From Kordiimonas marina (GTDB taxonomy: Bacteria; Pseudomonadota; Alphaproteobacteria; Sphingomonadales; Kordiimonadaceae): DNA of 64,000 nt. A program made the translations under genes and the position numbers. The stretch's first letter is position 1. Each line of letters opens with the position of its first letter. Shown piece after piece: positions 17,005-26,740 of the stretch. Where the stretch lies: the NCBI RefSeq assembly GCF_023006325.1, contig NZ_JAINDF010000003.1, positions 539,856 through 603,855 of the forward strand, written 5' to 3'. The notes under the pieces are model-generated. The model saw only the letters and a list, made by a program, of their open reading frames with translations. It was not told the DNA's origin and did not search any database.

Positions 17005-17640
17005 ATGCTAAATATTGAGCTTAATTGGCAAGGCCCACTCAAGCCCGGCACCTACCCTAAGGACCTACGTACACTCGCCATCCCCGGCGTATACCTTTAT
17101 GTCCAACGTTTCCCAAACGTGACGGCCCTTTATGCAGGAAAGTCCATGCACCTAGGGAAGCGATTCCATCAACACCTCGCAGGCATCCTTGGTTTCCAAT
17201 ATTGGCGCAGAAAAGACGACCCTCGTCCCCGTGCCGAATATCAGCAGGCACTTGAGGTAGCATCTTCCCATGAGAAAGTCGCTCTCTATGCAGAGAACGA
17301 ATATGCCTTCACACACCCCGAACGCAACGGACTGAACCAGTTCAACGACCTTGAGAAGAATGTCAGAGAAGCCGTCCAGGAAGTCCTGCGCACCAATTTC
17401 TATTACTGCCGGGTGCCTAAACTGGGTCGTGATGCTGATTGCGACCTCTCCCCGGTGCCAGACCTTCCTGCCTCAACAATCATTGCAGAACTAGAAGCCT
17501 GCCTGATCAAAAATGTTTGGGATTTCGCCGATAACCAACAGGACTACGTGTGCGATAACAGCCGCCATGAGCCCCATTCTGGCAAGCTGACAATCAACTC
17601 TGTCCACTTCCGGGCTTGGCTTAAGGACGTGCTGACTTAA
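17005..17640 (+). CDS. GIY-YIG domain protein, lower GC
   Basis: A 211-residue protein. The N-terminal part reads PGVYLYV (28-30 GVY) and ALYAGKS (43-45 YAG) with Arg53 in GKRFHQH, a recognisable GIY-YIG endonuclease core. The C-terminal ~120 residues are not recognised and include two pairs of closely spaced cysteines. GC content is clearly lower than in both neighbours, and the gene is isolated from any repair or restriction genes, so it was probably acquired laterally. The start at 17005 lies three bases after the FemAB-like gene. Its stop overlaps the convergent GNAT gene by four bases. Confidence 0.68.
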   Translation: MLNIELNWQGPLKPGTYPKDLRTLAIPGVYLYVQRFPNVTALYAGKSMHLGKRFHQHLAGILGFQYWRRKDDPRPRAEYQQALEVASSHEKVALYAENEYAFTHPERNGLNQFNDLEKNVREAVQEVLRTNFYYCRVPKLGRDADCDLSPVPDLPASTIIAELEACLIKNVWDFADNQQDYVCDNSRHEPHSGKLTINSVHFRAWLKDVLT

Positions 17641-18176
17641 GCCAAGTCCTCAGCCTTTATCCGGTATAGCACATGCGGACGGACGGGGTGCCGGATCGGC
17701 ACGGCCGGATGCTTGAAATCGCCCTCTGCGTCATAGGTCATGCCGATCTTTTCCATCACCCGGCGGGACGGCAGGTTGATTTCGGCGGTGAAGGCGACGA
17801 CCTCCTCGGCCTTTAGCGCTGAAAAAGCGTAGGCGAGCACCGCGCGGGCGCCTTCAGGCGCGAGCCCCTGCCCCCAATGGGCCTTATCCAGCCTCCAGCC
17901 GATTTCCCACGCGGGCGCACACGGCACCTCATACGGCGCGTCCTGAACACCGATGAAACCGATAAACGCCCCCGTCTCTTTGAGCTCGGCCGCCCACAGG
18001 CCGTAGCCACGCTCAGCGATCCGCTTCTCCTGCCGTGCGACCGACGCGTCACTTTCCGCACGGGTTTGCGGCGCCGGGAAAAAGCGCATGACCTCCGCAT
18101 CCGCGTTCATCGCCGCGAACGGGGCACGGTCTTCCGCGCGCCACTGCCTGAGGATCAAACGGTCAGTTTCCAGCAT
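17637..18176 (-). CDS. RimJ/RimL-type GNAT acetyltransferase
   Basis: A 179-residue GNAT protein beginning LETDRLILRQWRAEDRAPFAAM, with the acetyl-CoA-binding segment AHWGQGLAPEGARAVLAYAF and the SRRVMEKIGM element of the RimJ/RimL-like subfamily. Members acetylate ribosomal N-termini or small amines; the substrate cannot be told from the sequence. It is convergent with and overlaps the end of the GIY-YIG gene. Confidence 0.85.
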   Translation of the reverse strand: MLETDRLILRQWRAEDRAPFAAMNADAEVMRFFPAPQTRAESDASVARQEKRIAERGYGLWAAELKETGAFIGFIGVQDAPYEVPCAPAWEIGWRLDKAHWGQGLAPEGARAVLAYAFSALKAEEVVAFTAEINLPSRRVMEKIGMTYDAEGDFKHPAVPIRHPVRPHVLYRIKAEDLA

Positions 18177-18236
18177 AGGTCGTCTCCCACCAAAAGGGCG
18201 GCTCTTCTAACGCCGAACCAAACCGTCCAGCAAGAC

Positions 18237-18268
18237 AAAAAAGCCAGCGGATGCAACCGCTGGCTTTT
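18237..18268 (-). terminator. Terminator after clpA
   Basis: AAAAGCCAGCGG pairs perfectly with CCGCTGGCTTTT around a six-base loop, and a T-run follows on the minus strand. It closes the clpA unit. Confidence 0.85.
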
Positions 18269-18291
18269 CCAATCATCTCATAACCGTGCGC

Positions 18292-20691
18292 TTACTTCAC
18301 CGGCACTGGCGGCTTCGTCGGCTTGCGTTTGGCCGGAACCTTGGCCTTTTTCGCCTTGGCTTTCGCGGGCTCAGGCGTCTTTGCGGCTTGCGCGGGCTTG
18401 GGCGCGTACGGCGTGACCTCAAAGACAAGCTTGTCGTCTTTCAGTTTCACGACCACTTCACCACCCTTGGCGAGCTTGCCGAACAGAAGCTCATCGGCCA
18501 ACGGTTTCTTGATATGTTCCTGGATAACGCGCGAGAGCGGGCGGGCGCCATAGTGACGGTCATAGCCCTTCTCGGCGAGCCAGGCCTTGGCGTCTTCCAT
18601 GAGGCTGATTTCCACGCCGCGATCCGCGAGCTGAAGCTCAAGCTGCAGCACAAATTTCTCGACAATCCGGGCCACCACCTCGGGCGGCAGGAAGTCGAAG
18701 GCGATAACTGCATCCAGCCGGTTGCGGAATTCCGGGCTGAAGATTTGCTTGATTGCCTCTTCGCTGGCGCCTTCGTTCGTTTCGCGGCCGAAACCGATGG
18801 CTTTCTTCGAAAGCTCCATCGCCCCGGCGTTCGTGGTCATAATCAGGATCACGTTGCGGAAGTCGATCTTCTTGCCGTTATGGTCGGTGAGCGCGCCATT
18901 ATCCATCACCTGCAGGAGCACGTTGAAAAGATCCGGGTGCGCTTTTTCCACCTCATCGAGCAACAGCACGCAGTGCGGATGCTGGTCGACCGCGTCGGTG
19001 AGCAGACCGCCCTGATCGAAGCCGACATAGCCCGGCGGCGCACCAATCAGGCGCGAGACCGAATGGCGTTCCATATATTCGGACATGTCGAAGCGGTGCA
19101 GCTCAACCCCCAGAAGGCCGGCAAGCTGGCGGGCAACCTCGGTCTTGCCCACACCCGTCGGGCCTGAGAACAGGTAGGACCCGATCGGCTTGTTGGGCTC
19201 GCGCAGGCCCGCACGCGACAGTTTGATCGCGGCGGTCAGCGCTTCGATCGCGGCATTCTGGCCAAACACTACGCGCTTCAGATCTTCCTCAAGCGTCAGC
19301 ATGGTGCGGCTTTCGTCGCGGGTAACGGTTTTCGGCGGGATGCGTGCGATCTTGGCGACCACGGCCTCCACATCCTTCACGCCGATGGTTTTCTTGCGCT
19401 TCGACGGCGGCAGCAGCATTTGCGCGGCGCCCGATTCGTCGATCACATCGATGGCCTTGTCCGGCAGCTTGCGGTCCGAGATATAGCGGTCCGACAGCTC
19501 AACGGCGGTCTTGATCGCCTCCATCGTGTAGCGGACACCGTGGTGCGCTTCATAGTAGGACTTGAGGCCCTTGAGGATTTTGATCGTATCCTCGACCGAC
19601 GGCTCGTTGACATCGATCTTCTGGAAACGCCTGAGCAGCGCGCGGTCCTTCTCGAAATGGCTGCGGAATTCCTTGTAGGTGGTGGACCCCATGCAGCGGA
19701 TGGTGCCGCTGGCAAGCGCGGGCTTCAAGAGGTTCGAGGCGTCCATTGCGCCACCTGATGTCGCACCGGCGCCGATCACCGTGTGGATTTCATCGATGAA
19801 CAGGATCGCGCCTTCACGCGCTTCCAGTTCCTTCACCACCGCTTTCAGGCGTTCCTCGAAATCACCGCGGTAACGCGTACCCGCGAGGAGCGAGCCCATA
19901 TCGAGCGAATAGATGACCGCGCCTTCAAGCACTTCAGGCACGTCATGCTCGACAATGCGGCGCGCAAGCCCTTCGGCGATCGCGGTTTTGCCGACACCGG
20001 GGTCACCGACGAAAAGCGGGTTGTTCTTGGTACGGCGGCAGAGGACCTGCACGGCGCGCTCAAGCTCCGTCTCGCGGCCGATAAGCGGGTCAACCTTGCC
20101 CGCCTTGGCTTTCTCATTGAGGTCGACACAGTAAGCATCCAGCGCGGTATCGGCCTTTTTGCTTTCCCCCGCCGGCGCTTCCGGCTGGGCGATCGGTTCC
20201 TCTTCCTCCTCCTCGGCGCCGTGGATATGGCGTTCCTCACGGAACTCCGGCACCTTGGCAATGCCGTGGGAGATATAGCTGACAGCGTCCAGGCGGGTCA
20301 TATCCTGGCTTTGCAGGAAGTAGACCGCGTGGCTTTCCCGTTCGGAGAACAGGGCGACCAGCAGGTTGGCGCCGGTCATTTCCTCACGCCCCGAAGACTG
20401 GACATGCAACAGTGCGCGCTGAACCACGCGCTGGAACCCGGCGGTCGGCGTGGCTTCCAGCCCTTCACCGTCCACCCGCAGGCTTTCAAGGTCCTCATCG
20501 AGATAATCGACAAGCTGACCACGGAGAAGCTCCACATCCACATCACAGGCGCGCAAAACCGCCACGGCGTCTGGGTCTTCCAGAAGCGCGAGCAACAGGT
20601 GCTCAAGCGTGGCATATTCATGCGCGCGGCTGTTGGCCTCTTTAAGGGCGCGGTGCAGGGTTTCTTCTAAATGTGGCGAAAAGCTTGGCAA
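18292..20691 (-). CDS. clpA: ATP-dependent Clp protease ATPase subunit ClpA
   Basis: A 799-residue AAA+ unfoldase that feeds ClpP. The Clp N-domain (1-~145), where ClpS docks, is followed by an acidic linker and two AAA+ modules: Walker [14 protein letters not shown] with Walker B ILFIDE, then [13 protein letters not shown] with LLDEVEKA. An IGF tripeptide in KAIGFGRE corresponds to the ClpP-contacting loop. The start is a TTG codon ([16 protein letters not shown], matching other alphaproteobacterial ClpA) with AAAGGAA upstream. The C-terminus carries an extra ~35-residue Lys/Ala/Pro tail not usual for ClpA. clpS lies immediately upstream. Confidence 0.95.
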   Translation of the reverse strand: MPSFSPHLEETLHRALKEANSRAHEYATLEHLLLALLEDPDAVAVLRACDVDVELLRGQLVDYLDEDLESLRVDGEGLEATPTAGFQRVVQRALLHVQSSGREEMTGANLLVALFSERESHAVYFLQSQDMTRLDAVSYISHGIAKVPEFREERHIHGAEEEEEEPIAQPEAPAGESKKADTALDAYCVDLNEKAKAGKVDPLIGRETELERAVQVLCRRTKNNPLFVGDPGVGKTAIAEGLARRIVEHDVPEVLEGAVIYSLDMGSLLAGTRYRGDFEERLKAVVKELEAREGAILFIDEIHTVIGAGATSGGAMDASNLLKPALASGTIRCMGSTTYKEFRSHFEKDRALLRRFQKIDVNEPSVEDTIKILKGLKSYYEAHHGVRYTMEAIKTAVELSDRYISDRKLPDKAIDVIDESGAAQMLLPPSKRKKTIGVKDVEAVVAKIARIPPKTVTRDESRTMLTLEEDLKRVVFGQNAAIEALTAAIKLSRAGLREPNKPIGSYLFSGPTGVGKTEVARQLAGLLGVELHRFDMSEYMERHSVSRLIGAPPGYVGFDQGGLLTDAVDQHPHCVLLLDEVEKAHPDLFNVLLQVMDNGALTDHNGKKIDFRNVILIMTTNAGAMELSKKAIGFGRETNEGASEEAIKQIFSPEFRNRLDAVIAFDFLPPEVVARIVEKFVLQLELQLADRGVEISLMEDAKAWLAEKGYDRHYGARPLSRVIQEHIKKPLADELLFGKLAKGGEVVVKLKDDKLVFEVTPYAPKPAQAAKTPEPAKAKAKKAKVPAKRKPTKPPVPVK

Positions 20692-20743
20692 TAGACGGTT
20701 CCTTTGTCAGTTATCGATCTTGCGGCTTCCCCCCTTTGTGTCG

Positions 20744-21070
20744 CTATTCCTTCTCTAGCGTACACTGGAGCGGATGCTCATGCTGGCGCGCGAATGACAA
20801 GACCTGATTGACCTTGGTCTCCGCGACCTCGTAGGTGAAGACACCACACACCCCGACACCCTTCTGATGAACGTGGAGCATAACTTCCGTGGCTTCCTCC
20901 AACGTCATGCGGAAAAACCGCTGCAGGATATGAACCACGAACTCCATCGGCGTGTAGTCGTCATTCAGCAACAATACTTTGTACATGGACGGTTTCTTGG
21001 TTTTGACCTCCGGCTTGGTCAGCAAGCCGGTGCCCGTTCCAGTCCCATCCGTATTACGTTTGTCAGGCAT
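20744..21070 (-). CDS. clpS: ATP-dependent Clp protease adaptor ClpS
   Basis: A 108-residue N-end-rule adaptor. After a flexible ~25-residue N-terminus comes the conserved core [17 protein letters not shown], the [12 protein letters not shown] element that forms the hydrophobic N-degron pocket, and [18 protein letters not shown] site precedes ATG 21070; an in-frame ATG at 21121 lacks family support. It lies 52 bases upstream of clpA in the same direction, the usual alphaproteobacterial order. Confidence 0.95.
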   Translation of the reverse strand: MPDKRNTDGTGTGTGLLTKPEVKTKKPSMYKVLLLNDDYTPMEFVVHILQRFFRMTLEEATEVMLHVHQKGVGVCGVFTYEVAETKVNQVLSFARQHEHPLQCTLEKE

Positions 21071-21149
21071 CGATCCTCCGCGACATCCATACCCTTCTAA
21101 TGTAATGCATAAAGCCTCCACTAAAAGAGTAAAGAACCGGTGAAAGTGC

Positions 21150-21176
21150 CGATCTTTGAAAAAAAAGATCGGCGGT
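21150..21176. other. Inverted repeat downstream of the phosphomannomutase gene
   Basis: GCCGATCTTT and AAAGATCGGC form a ten-base stem around a short A/G loop, between the 3' end of the phosphomannomutase gene and clpS. No U-tract follows it on the minus strand, so a terminator role is only possible. Confidence 0.4.
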
Positions 21177-21180
21177 AACG

Positions 21181-22560
21181 TTAAAGTGTTGCAGGCGCAT
21201 CAACACCCGCGGCCTTGAGGGCGGCCACCAGCGCGGCCTTGAGGCGGGCCAGTCCCTCCTCGGTCGAGGCCTCACAGCGCGCGACCAAGACAGCCTGGGT
21301 GTTGGAAGCCCGCAGGAGCCACCAGCCGTCGGCGGTTTTCACCCGCACGCCGTCAACCGTGCTCATATCGGCACCACCGGCCTGAAGCTTGGCCTTGACC
21401 TCTTCAACCACCTTGAATTTACGGTCTTCTTCGCAATCGAAGCGCAGCTCGGGCGTATTGATCGCCTTCGGCAGCCCATCCTTGAGGGCCGCGAGGTCGC
21501 CGCCCTGGTGGCTGACGGCATTGAGGAACCGGAGCCCGGCATAAAGCGCGTCGTCATGACCGTAGAATTTATGCTTGAAGAAAATATGGCCGGACATCTC
21601 ACCCGCCAAGGGCGCCTTAAGCTCAACCATCTTGTCCTTTATGAGCGAATGGCCGGTTTTCCACATCACAGGCTGGCCACCCAGCTCACCGATGCGTTCA
21701 AACAGCGCTTCGCTGGCCTTAACATCAGCGATAATCGGCGCGCCCGGCACGTCGGTGAGCACGTCGCCCGCGAGGATCGCCAGCATCTGGTCCCCCCACA
21801 CGACACGGCCCTTGCCGTCAATAGCGCCGATACGGTCGCCGTCGCCGTCGAAGCTGAAGCCCATGTCGCAGCCATGCTCGGCCACCACGGCCTTCAGCTG
21901 CTCGAGGTTTTCTTCGACCGTCGGGTCAGCATGGTGGTTCGGGAAGGTGCCATCCACCTCGGCGTTGATGACGATATGCTCACCCGGCAGGCGCTTCACC
22001 AGCGCTTCGACCGCGGGGCCAGCTGCACCGTTCGCCAGGTCCCACGCCACCTTGAAGGCTTTGGTGTCGACATCAAGCAGAAGCCGGTCGATATAGCGGT
22101 CGAAAATATCGATATCTTCTACCATGCCGTCCCCGACCTCAAAATCGGCAGCCGCCGCGGTTTTGCCGAGCGCCTGGATGGCTTCCCCGAAACAGGGCTT
22201 CTTGCCCATCATCATCTTGAAACCGTTATAATCCGGCGGATTATGCGATCCCGTGACCATCACGCCGCCATCGGCATCCAGCTCGAACACCGAATAATAG
22301 AGCATGGGCGTAGGGCCAAGGCCGATATTCTTGACCGCGAGGCCGGTGCTTTTGAGGCCGTCCATCAGCCGTTCGGACAAATGCGGCGAGGACAGGCGGC
22401 CATCATAGCCGACACAGACGGACTTGCCGCCATTTCGCACCACATGGGTCCCGAACGCGCGGCCGAGGTTATAGGCGTCATCGCCTGAAAGCGTCTGGTC
22501 CACAATGCCGCGGACATCATATTCCCGAAGAACGGTCGAATGAAAATGGTGAGCCGTCAT
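21181..22560 (-). CDS. Phosphomannomutase/phosphoglucomutase
   Basis: A 459-residue alpha-D-phosphohexomutase of the AlgC/ManB type, interconverting hexose 1- and 6-phosphates for polysaccharide and LPS precursors. The phosphoserine loop is [13 protein letters not shown] (S105), the metal site [11 protein letters not shown], the sugar-specificity loop GEMSGHIFF, and the C-terminal phosphate-binding loop [15 protein letters not shown]. The length is normal. It is probably transcribed alone: the solute-binding gene upstream is on the same strand but 90 bases away. Confidence 0.93.
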   Translation of the reverse strand: MTAHHFHSTVLREYDVRGIVDQTLSGDDAYNLGRAFGTHVVRNGGKSVCVGYDGRLSSPHLSERLMDGLKSTGLAVKNIGLGPTPMLYYSVFELDADGGVMVTGSHNPPDYNGFKMMMGKKPCFGEAIQALGKTAAAADFEVGDGMVEDIDIFDRYIDRLLLDVDTKAFKVAWDLANGAAGPAVEALVKRLPGEHIVINAEVDGTFPNHHADPTVEENLEQLKAVVAEHGCDMGFSFDGDGDRIGAIDGKGRVVWGDQMLAILAGDVLTDVPGAPIIADVKASEALFERIGELGGQPVMWKTGHSLIKDKMVELKAPLAGEMSGHIFFKHKFYGHDDALYAGLRFLNAVSHQGGDLAALKDGLPKAINTPELRFDCEEDRKFKVVEEVKAKLQAGGADMSTVDGVRVKTADGWWLLRASNTQAVLVARCEASTEEGLARLKAALVAALKAAGVDAPATL

Positions 22561-22650
22561 TTTAAAAGCCTCAAATGAAAAAGATTTATACCACTAGGGT
22601 GCCTTGGAGGGGTGCCCCGGTCAATGGCTATCGGTGGAAAAATACAGGTA

Positions 22651-23451
22651 TTACGGGCCGGGATGATAGTCTGCAATAATGGCCTTATAGCGGCCACTGG
22701 CCTTCAGCTCAGCCAGGCCTTTATTGAAGGTTTTTACGAGCTTCTCATCACGGAAACACAGCCAACGCGGCGTCGGCTTGAAATATTCGGCGACAATGAA
22801 GGGCGGCTGGTCCTCCCGGATACCCAATTGGTTGTCGAAAGACTCCTGCACCGCCCAGACATCGCCGATATAGGCATCGATCCGGCTGCGTTCCAGCATC
22901 GGCACCACAAGGTCGGTGCGGAACACATTGATCCGCTTTGCGAAGGTGGACAGGTACGGCGCCAGCTTATCCCCGAGCGCAAGTTCTGCATTCGGGAATG
23001 TCCCGACCCGCAACCCCTTGAGATCGGCCACGGACCGCACTGTCCGGCCAAGCCCACGCCGGACCACTACACCGTCGTGCCAATAAGTGAAAATATCACT
23101 CATGAGGCAGTTTTTGGCGTGCGGGTTGAAGGTGGTGATGGCCTCCACCTTTTGGTCCTCAAGAAGGCTGTCGAGACGGCCGAGCGGCGCATGGAAAAAT
23201 TCAGTCTTGTAGCCAACATTCGCAAGCGCCGCGCGGACGATATCGTTATCGATCCCGGCTGAGGGGGTTTCGGTCACATAGGGCGGGTTGCTCAGGATAA
23301 CGCCCACCCGGATGACCTTGGCCTCATCGGCATGGGCAGGAGATAGCCCAGCACCGGCAAAAAGCATAAAGACCAGGCCGCAGGCAGACAGAACGGCTGC
23401 CCTCAGGCCTCCGAATTTATATCTCCCCTTGTTTACAGCCCAATCAGCCAT
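22651..23451 (-). CDS. Periplasmic solute-binding protein, family 3
   Basis: A 266-residue exported protein. A hydrophobic segment at about 20-40 ends in AHA, followed by a bilobal SBP_bac_3 pattern: IRVGVILSNPPYV, GIDNDIVRAAL, SVADLKGLRVGTFPNA, and RSRIDAYIGDVWAV. Such proteins bind amino acids or similar solutes, but no ABC permease or ATPase is beside it, so it may serve as a stand-alone sensor or partner of a distant transporter. Its ATG directly abuts the TGA of the J-domain gene, so it is the third gene of a mipZ operon. Confidence 0.8.
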   Translation of the reverse strand: MADWAVNKGRYKFGGLRAAVLSACGLVFMLFAGAGLSPAHADEAKVIRVGVILSNPPYVTETPSAGIDNDIVRAALANVGYKTEFFHAPLGRLDSLLEDQKVEAITTFNPHAKNCLMSDIFTYWHDGVVVRRGLGRTVRSVADLKGLRVGTFPNAELALGDKLAPYLSTFAKRINVFRTDLVVPMLERSRIDAYIGDVWAVQESFDNQLGIREDQPPFIVAEYFKPTPRWLCFRDEKLVKTFNKGLAELKASGRYKAIIADYHPGP

Positions 23452-23904
23452 TCATTTTCCCAAAAGTATGCGGCGGGCTTCATTGAGTTTCGCCGCCATC
23501 CAGCTGCTGCCACCCTTGTCCGGGTGCACCTGCGCCATCAGTTTACGATAGGCCGCGTTAATTTCTTCTTCACGCGCACCATCTTCGAGGCCGAGGACGT
23601 CATAAGCCTCCGAGCGGGTCATCGTCCCTTTGCTGCGGCCTGGGCCAGGACCCGTACGGTCACGTGAGGTCCCTGAGGCCCCGCCACGGCGGTCCCCCGC
23701 CATACGCCAGACGGCATAGCCGATGGGCAGGATCGCGAAAAAGCCGCGGCCAGTCGCCAGCAGCATCAGCCCCAACAGCACCGCAACGAACATCACCGCC
23801 CACATGAGCGACTTGCGCGCCGATTTCACATCGGTGTTCGCCCACCAATAAAGGAAAAGCATCATCAGGCCCGCGAGGGCTAAACCGGCGAAAAGCCACC
23901 CCAT
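23452..23904 (-). CDS. Membrane-anchored J-domain protein
   Basis: A 150-residue protein with two or three N-terminal membrane segments (about 3-20, 33-50 and 54-66), a Gly/Arg-rich linker and a short C-terminal J-domain with HPD at 127-129 (YDVLGLEDGAREEEINAAYRKLMAQVHPDKGG). This layout resembles the mitochondrial Pam18/TIM14 family and its alphaproteobacterial homologues. It would stimulate DnaK at the inner membrane. mipZ lies two bases upstream and the solute-binding gene directly downstream. Confidence 0.85.
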   Translation of the reverse strand: MGWLFAGLALAGLMMLFLYWWANTDVKSARKSLMWAVMFVAVLLGLMLLATGRGFFAILPIGYAVWRMAGDRRGGASGTSRDRTGPGPGRSKGTMTRSEAYDVLGLEDGAREEEINAAYRKLMAQVHPDKGGSSWMAAKLNEARRILLGK

Positions 23905-23906
23905 CC

Positions 23907-24770
23907 TCAGGCGACCTTGGCGTTGCGGAACGGCAGGTTGAGCGCATCCATCATGCGGCGGACTTCCTGGCGCGCCGCCACGTTGGACATGGACATGCCG
24001 CGGCCATCCAGGCCCTTGGCTTCCTTGAGGTCCATCAGCGTGAGGCCACGCAGGAAAAGCTCGCGGTAGACCACGCGTTCGCCAAGCCCCGGGATATAGC
24101 GGATACCGATCCGGCGGGTCAGTTCATTGAGAACGCCTTCGACCCGTTCCTTGTTTTTGGCGTGCAGCATCCCGACACGGTTCCGGAGCACGACCCAGTC
24201 GATGGAGGCCCCATCGGCCATCTGGCGGCGCTGACGCGCTTTCCAGACCATCTCGGCATAGAGGCTCGGCCCCTCTACTTTGTGGGTGTTCGGGTTCACA
24301 CGGGCCAGCAGGTCGAGATCGACAAAACTGTCATTCACCGGGGTTACCAGCGTGTCCGCCGCCGTATGCGCGAGGCGGGACAGGAAGCTGTCACTACCCG
24401 GGCAGTCCACGACCACGATATCCACCTTGTCCATCAGGCCCACGTAGGCCTCCTCGAACCGGCGCTTTTCATCCGCCTCAGCCTCATCCGAGGTCCGGAG
24501 CGTGGATTTGGCGACCACGGTTTCAATCGGCATGGGCAGATCGAGGCCCTTGCGGTCCAGATATGTGCGGCGGTTTTCGATATAACGGGTCAGGCTGCGC
24601 TGGCGTGCATCCAGGTCGATGGTGCCCACCCTGTAACCTTCGCGCAACAGCGAGACAACAATATGCATCGCCGTTGTCGACTTGCCAGAACCGCCTTTCT
24701 CGTTGCCAAGAACAATAAGATAAGGTCGATCAAGGGGTTTAGCACTGCGGTTAGCCTCACTGTCAGGCAC
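23907..24770 (-). CDS. mipZ: Division-plane positioning ATPase MipZ
   Basis: A 287-residue ParA-family ATPase. The deviant Walker A is NEKGGSGKSTT (signature Lys25 and Lys30), with IDLDARQRSLTRYIENRR and VVDCPGSDS as in MipZ, then TPVNDSFVDLDLL and YRELFLRGLTLMDL. MipZ forms a gradient from ParB at the poles and blocks FtsZ assembly away from midcell. The start is GTG 24770 with GGAGAA upstream. It is divergent from bax-panC; mipZ next to panC is a known alphaproteobacterial arrangement. Confidence 0.93.
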   Translation of the reverse strand: MPDSEANRSAKPLDRPYLIVLGNEKGGSGKSTTAMHIVVSLLREGYRVGTIDLDARQRSLTRYIENRRTYLDRKGLDLPMPIETVVAKSTLRTSDEAEADEKRRFEEAYVGLMDKVDIVVVDCPGSDSFLSRLAHTAADTLVTPVNDSFVDLDLLARVNPNTHKVEGPSLYAEMVWKARQRRQMADGASIDWVVLRNRVGMLHAKNKERVEGVLNELTRRIGIRYIPGLGERVVYRELFLRGLTLMDLKEAKGLDGRGMSMSNVAARQEVRRMMDALNLPFRNAKVA

Positions 24771-24864
24771 CGTCTTCTCCTCCCGTTACACAGAACCCGC
24801 GCCTTGATTCTGGCGCATTCCGGCACTATCTAGCCGAACTCGGGTTTTGAACCTACATTTATTA

Positions 24865-24887
24865 ACCAGATATATATAATATCTGGT
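24865..24887. promoter_or_regulatory. Perfect palindrome between mipZ and bax
   Basis: ACCAGATAT and ATATCTGGT are perfect inverted repeats with a five-base ATATA spacer, in an AT-rich tract immediately before the GGAGA site of the bax gene. It could be an operator or an mRNA hairpin controlling bax translation. Confidence 0.45.
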
Positions 24888-24896
24888 GACGGAGAA

Positions 24897-25850
24897 ATGG
24901 TGAACGTGCGTAAAACCGTACAAAAAATATTGCTGGTAGCCTTCGGGACGCTGACGCTTGTCGTCGGCCCCTTCTCGCTTGCCCGCCATATGATCAGTAC
25001 GGCGCACATGATGGCGCTGAGCGCCGACAGGCCCAATTATCTGGCCCACCAGTACCCTGCAGGCCGCGCCACGCTGACACCGAAGCTCGCCCATCTTCTC
25101 AACAAGGATTTGCACACGGTCAACGCCGTCCCGCGCGTGTTCCTGACCCGGCTGCCGGAAAAGCTGCCTGACCTCAAGAACGCGCAGAAACGCAAGCGGA
25201 TGTTCACCTCGGTGCTGCTGCCTGTGGTGTTGCGCGCGAACGAGCTGATCATGGCGGACCGCACCCGGCTTAAGGTACTGCGCGAAAAGCTGGAAGAAGG
25301 CCGCCCCTTGCGTGAAAGCGAGGAAGACTGGCTCGCGGAGAAAAGCAGCCAGTACCGGCTGAAAAAGCGCCATGATTTCCAGACCAAGGATATCGACATT
25401 CTTCTGTACCGTGTCGATGTCATCCCGCCGTCGCTCGCGCTTGCGCAGGCAGCGATGGAATCCGGCTGGGGCACCAGCTATTTCGCCCAGGAAGGCAACG
25501 CCCTGTTTGGTGAATGGGTGTGGGGTGACAGCAACGGTCTCCTGCCGCGTGACCGCGATGAAGGCAAGACCCACAAGGTCAAGAAGTTCGACTATCTGAT
25601 CGATAGCGTGCTGAGCTATATGACCAACCTGAACCGGCACCCGAGCTATCGGGAGCTGAGGCGCCGCCGTGCCGAACTCAGGGACCTCAACCTGCCGGTC
25701 ACGGGCCCTGCCCTTGCCCCCGCGCTGGTCGATTACTCCGAGCGCGGCGCTTCCTACGTCAGCGATATCCTGTCGATCATCCATTATAACGATCTGGACA
25801 AGCTGGATAGCGCCCACTTGTCGGTTCAGGATACGGACCTCGCCCGATGA
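24897..25850 (+). CDS. Bax-type glucosaminidase domain protein
   Basis: A 317-residue protein with an N-terminal signal-anchor (about 9-30). The C-terminal half carries the glucosaminidase fold: SLALAQAAMESGWGTSYFAQEGNALFGEW, with the candidate catalytic glutamate in AMESGW, and FDYLIDSVLSYMTNLNRHPSY, as in E. coli Bax. It probably trims peptidoglycan in the periplasm. GGAGA precedes the ATG. The stop overlaps the panC start as ATGA. Confidence 0.85.
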   Translation: MVNVRKTVQKILLVAFGTLTLVVGPFSLARHMISTAHMMALSADRPNYLAHQYPAGRATLTPKLAHLLNKDLHTVNAVPRVFLTRLPEKLPDLKNAQKRKRMFTSVLLPVVLRANELIMADRTRLKVLREKLEEGRPLRESEEDWLAEKSSQYRLKKRHDFQTKDIDILLYRVDVIPPSLALAQAAMESGWGTSYFAQEGNALFGEWVWGDSNGLLPRDRDEGKTHKVKKFDYLIDSVLSYMTNLNRHPSYRELRRRRAELRDLNLPVTGPALAPALVDYSERGASYVSDILSIIHYNDLDKLDSAHLSVQDTDLAR

Positions 25851-26716
25851 CAAGCCCCGAGACTGGCCTCGTTCCCGTTGTGCACACGGTCGCCGACCTG
25901 CGCGCCCAGGTTTCCGCCTGGAAGAGTGAGGGCCTGCGTGTTGGCCTCGTACCAACCATGGGCGCCCTCCATCATGGGCACCTCTCGCTTGTAGATGCCA
26001 TTGCGGGCCATGTAGACCGTGTCGTGGTGTCGATCTTCGTCAACCCGACCCAGTTCGGCGAAGGCGAAGACCTGGACAAATATCCCCGCCAGATGGAAGC
26101 CGACAGGAAAGCGCTTTCGGATACGCCAGCCAGCCTGATCTTCGCGCCGACAGTCGAGGAGATGTACCCCGGTGGCTTTGCCAGCACCGTCAGCGTCAAA
26201 GGCGTCACCGAAGGCTTCGAAGGTGCCCTGCGCCCCGGCCATTTCGACGGCGTTGCCACCATCGTCACCAAGCTTCTGATGCAGTGTGGCCCGGACGTGG
26301 CGATCTTCGGCGAAAAGGACTATCAGCAGCTTGCCGTCATCCGGCGTTTTGTCGCCGACCTCGACATTCCGGTCGAAATTCTGGGCGGCGCCCTGATCCG
26401 GGAACCGGACGGCCTCGCCGCCTCGTCCCGGAACGCGTATCTGAGCGAAGACGAACGCCGGGTTGCCGGGCGCTTCAATGTCATCCTCAAGGATTTGGTG
26501 ACAGCGGTCGAAGCTGGCAAGGACCTGCGTACCGCCGAAGCCGAAGCCGGGAAAAAGCTGATCGAGGCAGGGTTCGATACAGTCGACTATGTCAGCATCG
26601 TCGACCCGGACAGCCTTGCCCCCCTCGAAAGCCACGACCGCGCGGCCCGTGTGCTCGCCGTTGCCCGCCTGGGCGGCGTAAGGCTTCTGGACAATATGGC
26701 AATCGGGGCCCCCTGA
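25847..26716 (+). CDS. panC: Pantothenate synthetase
   Basis: A 289-residue enzyme that condenses pantoate and beta-alanine with ATP. The family signatures are VPTMGALHHGHLSLV (ATP-binding HxGH), VVVSIFVNPTQFG, LRPGHFDGVATIVTKLL, FGEKDYQQL, and the KMSKS-like REPDGLAASSRNAYLS. The length is standard. It is translationally coupled to the bax-like gene upstream through ATGA. No panB or panD is in the window. Confidence 0.96.
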   Translation: MTSPETGLVPVVHTVADLRAQVSAWKSEGLRVGLVPTMGALHHGHLSLVDAIAGHVDRVVVSIFVNPTQFGEGEDLDKYPRQMEADRKALSDTPASLIFAPTVEEMYPGGFASTVSVKGVTEGFEGALRPGHFDGVATIVTKLLMQCGPDVAIFGEKDYQQLAVIRRFVADLDIPVEILGGALIREPDGLAASSRNAYLSEDERRVAGRFNVILKDLVTAVEAGKDLRTAEAEAGKKLIEAGFDTVDYVSIVDPDSLAPLESHDRAARVLAVARLGGVRLLDNMAIGAP

Positions 26717-26740
26717 GGCGCCCCGACATTCTCTTATCCG

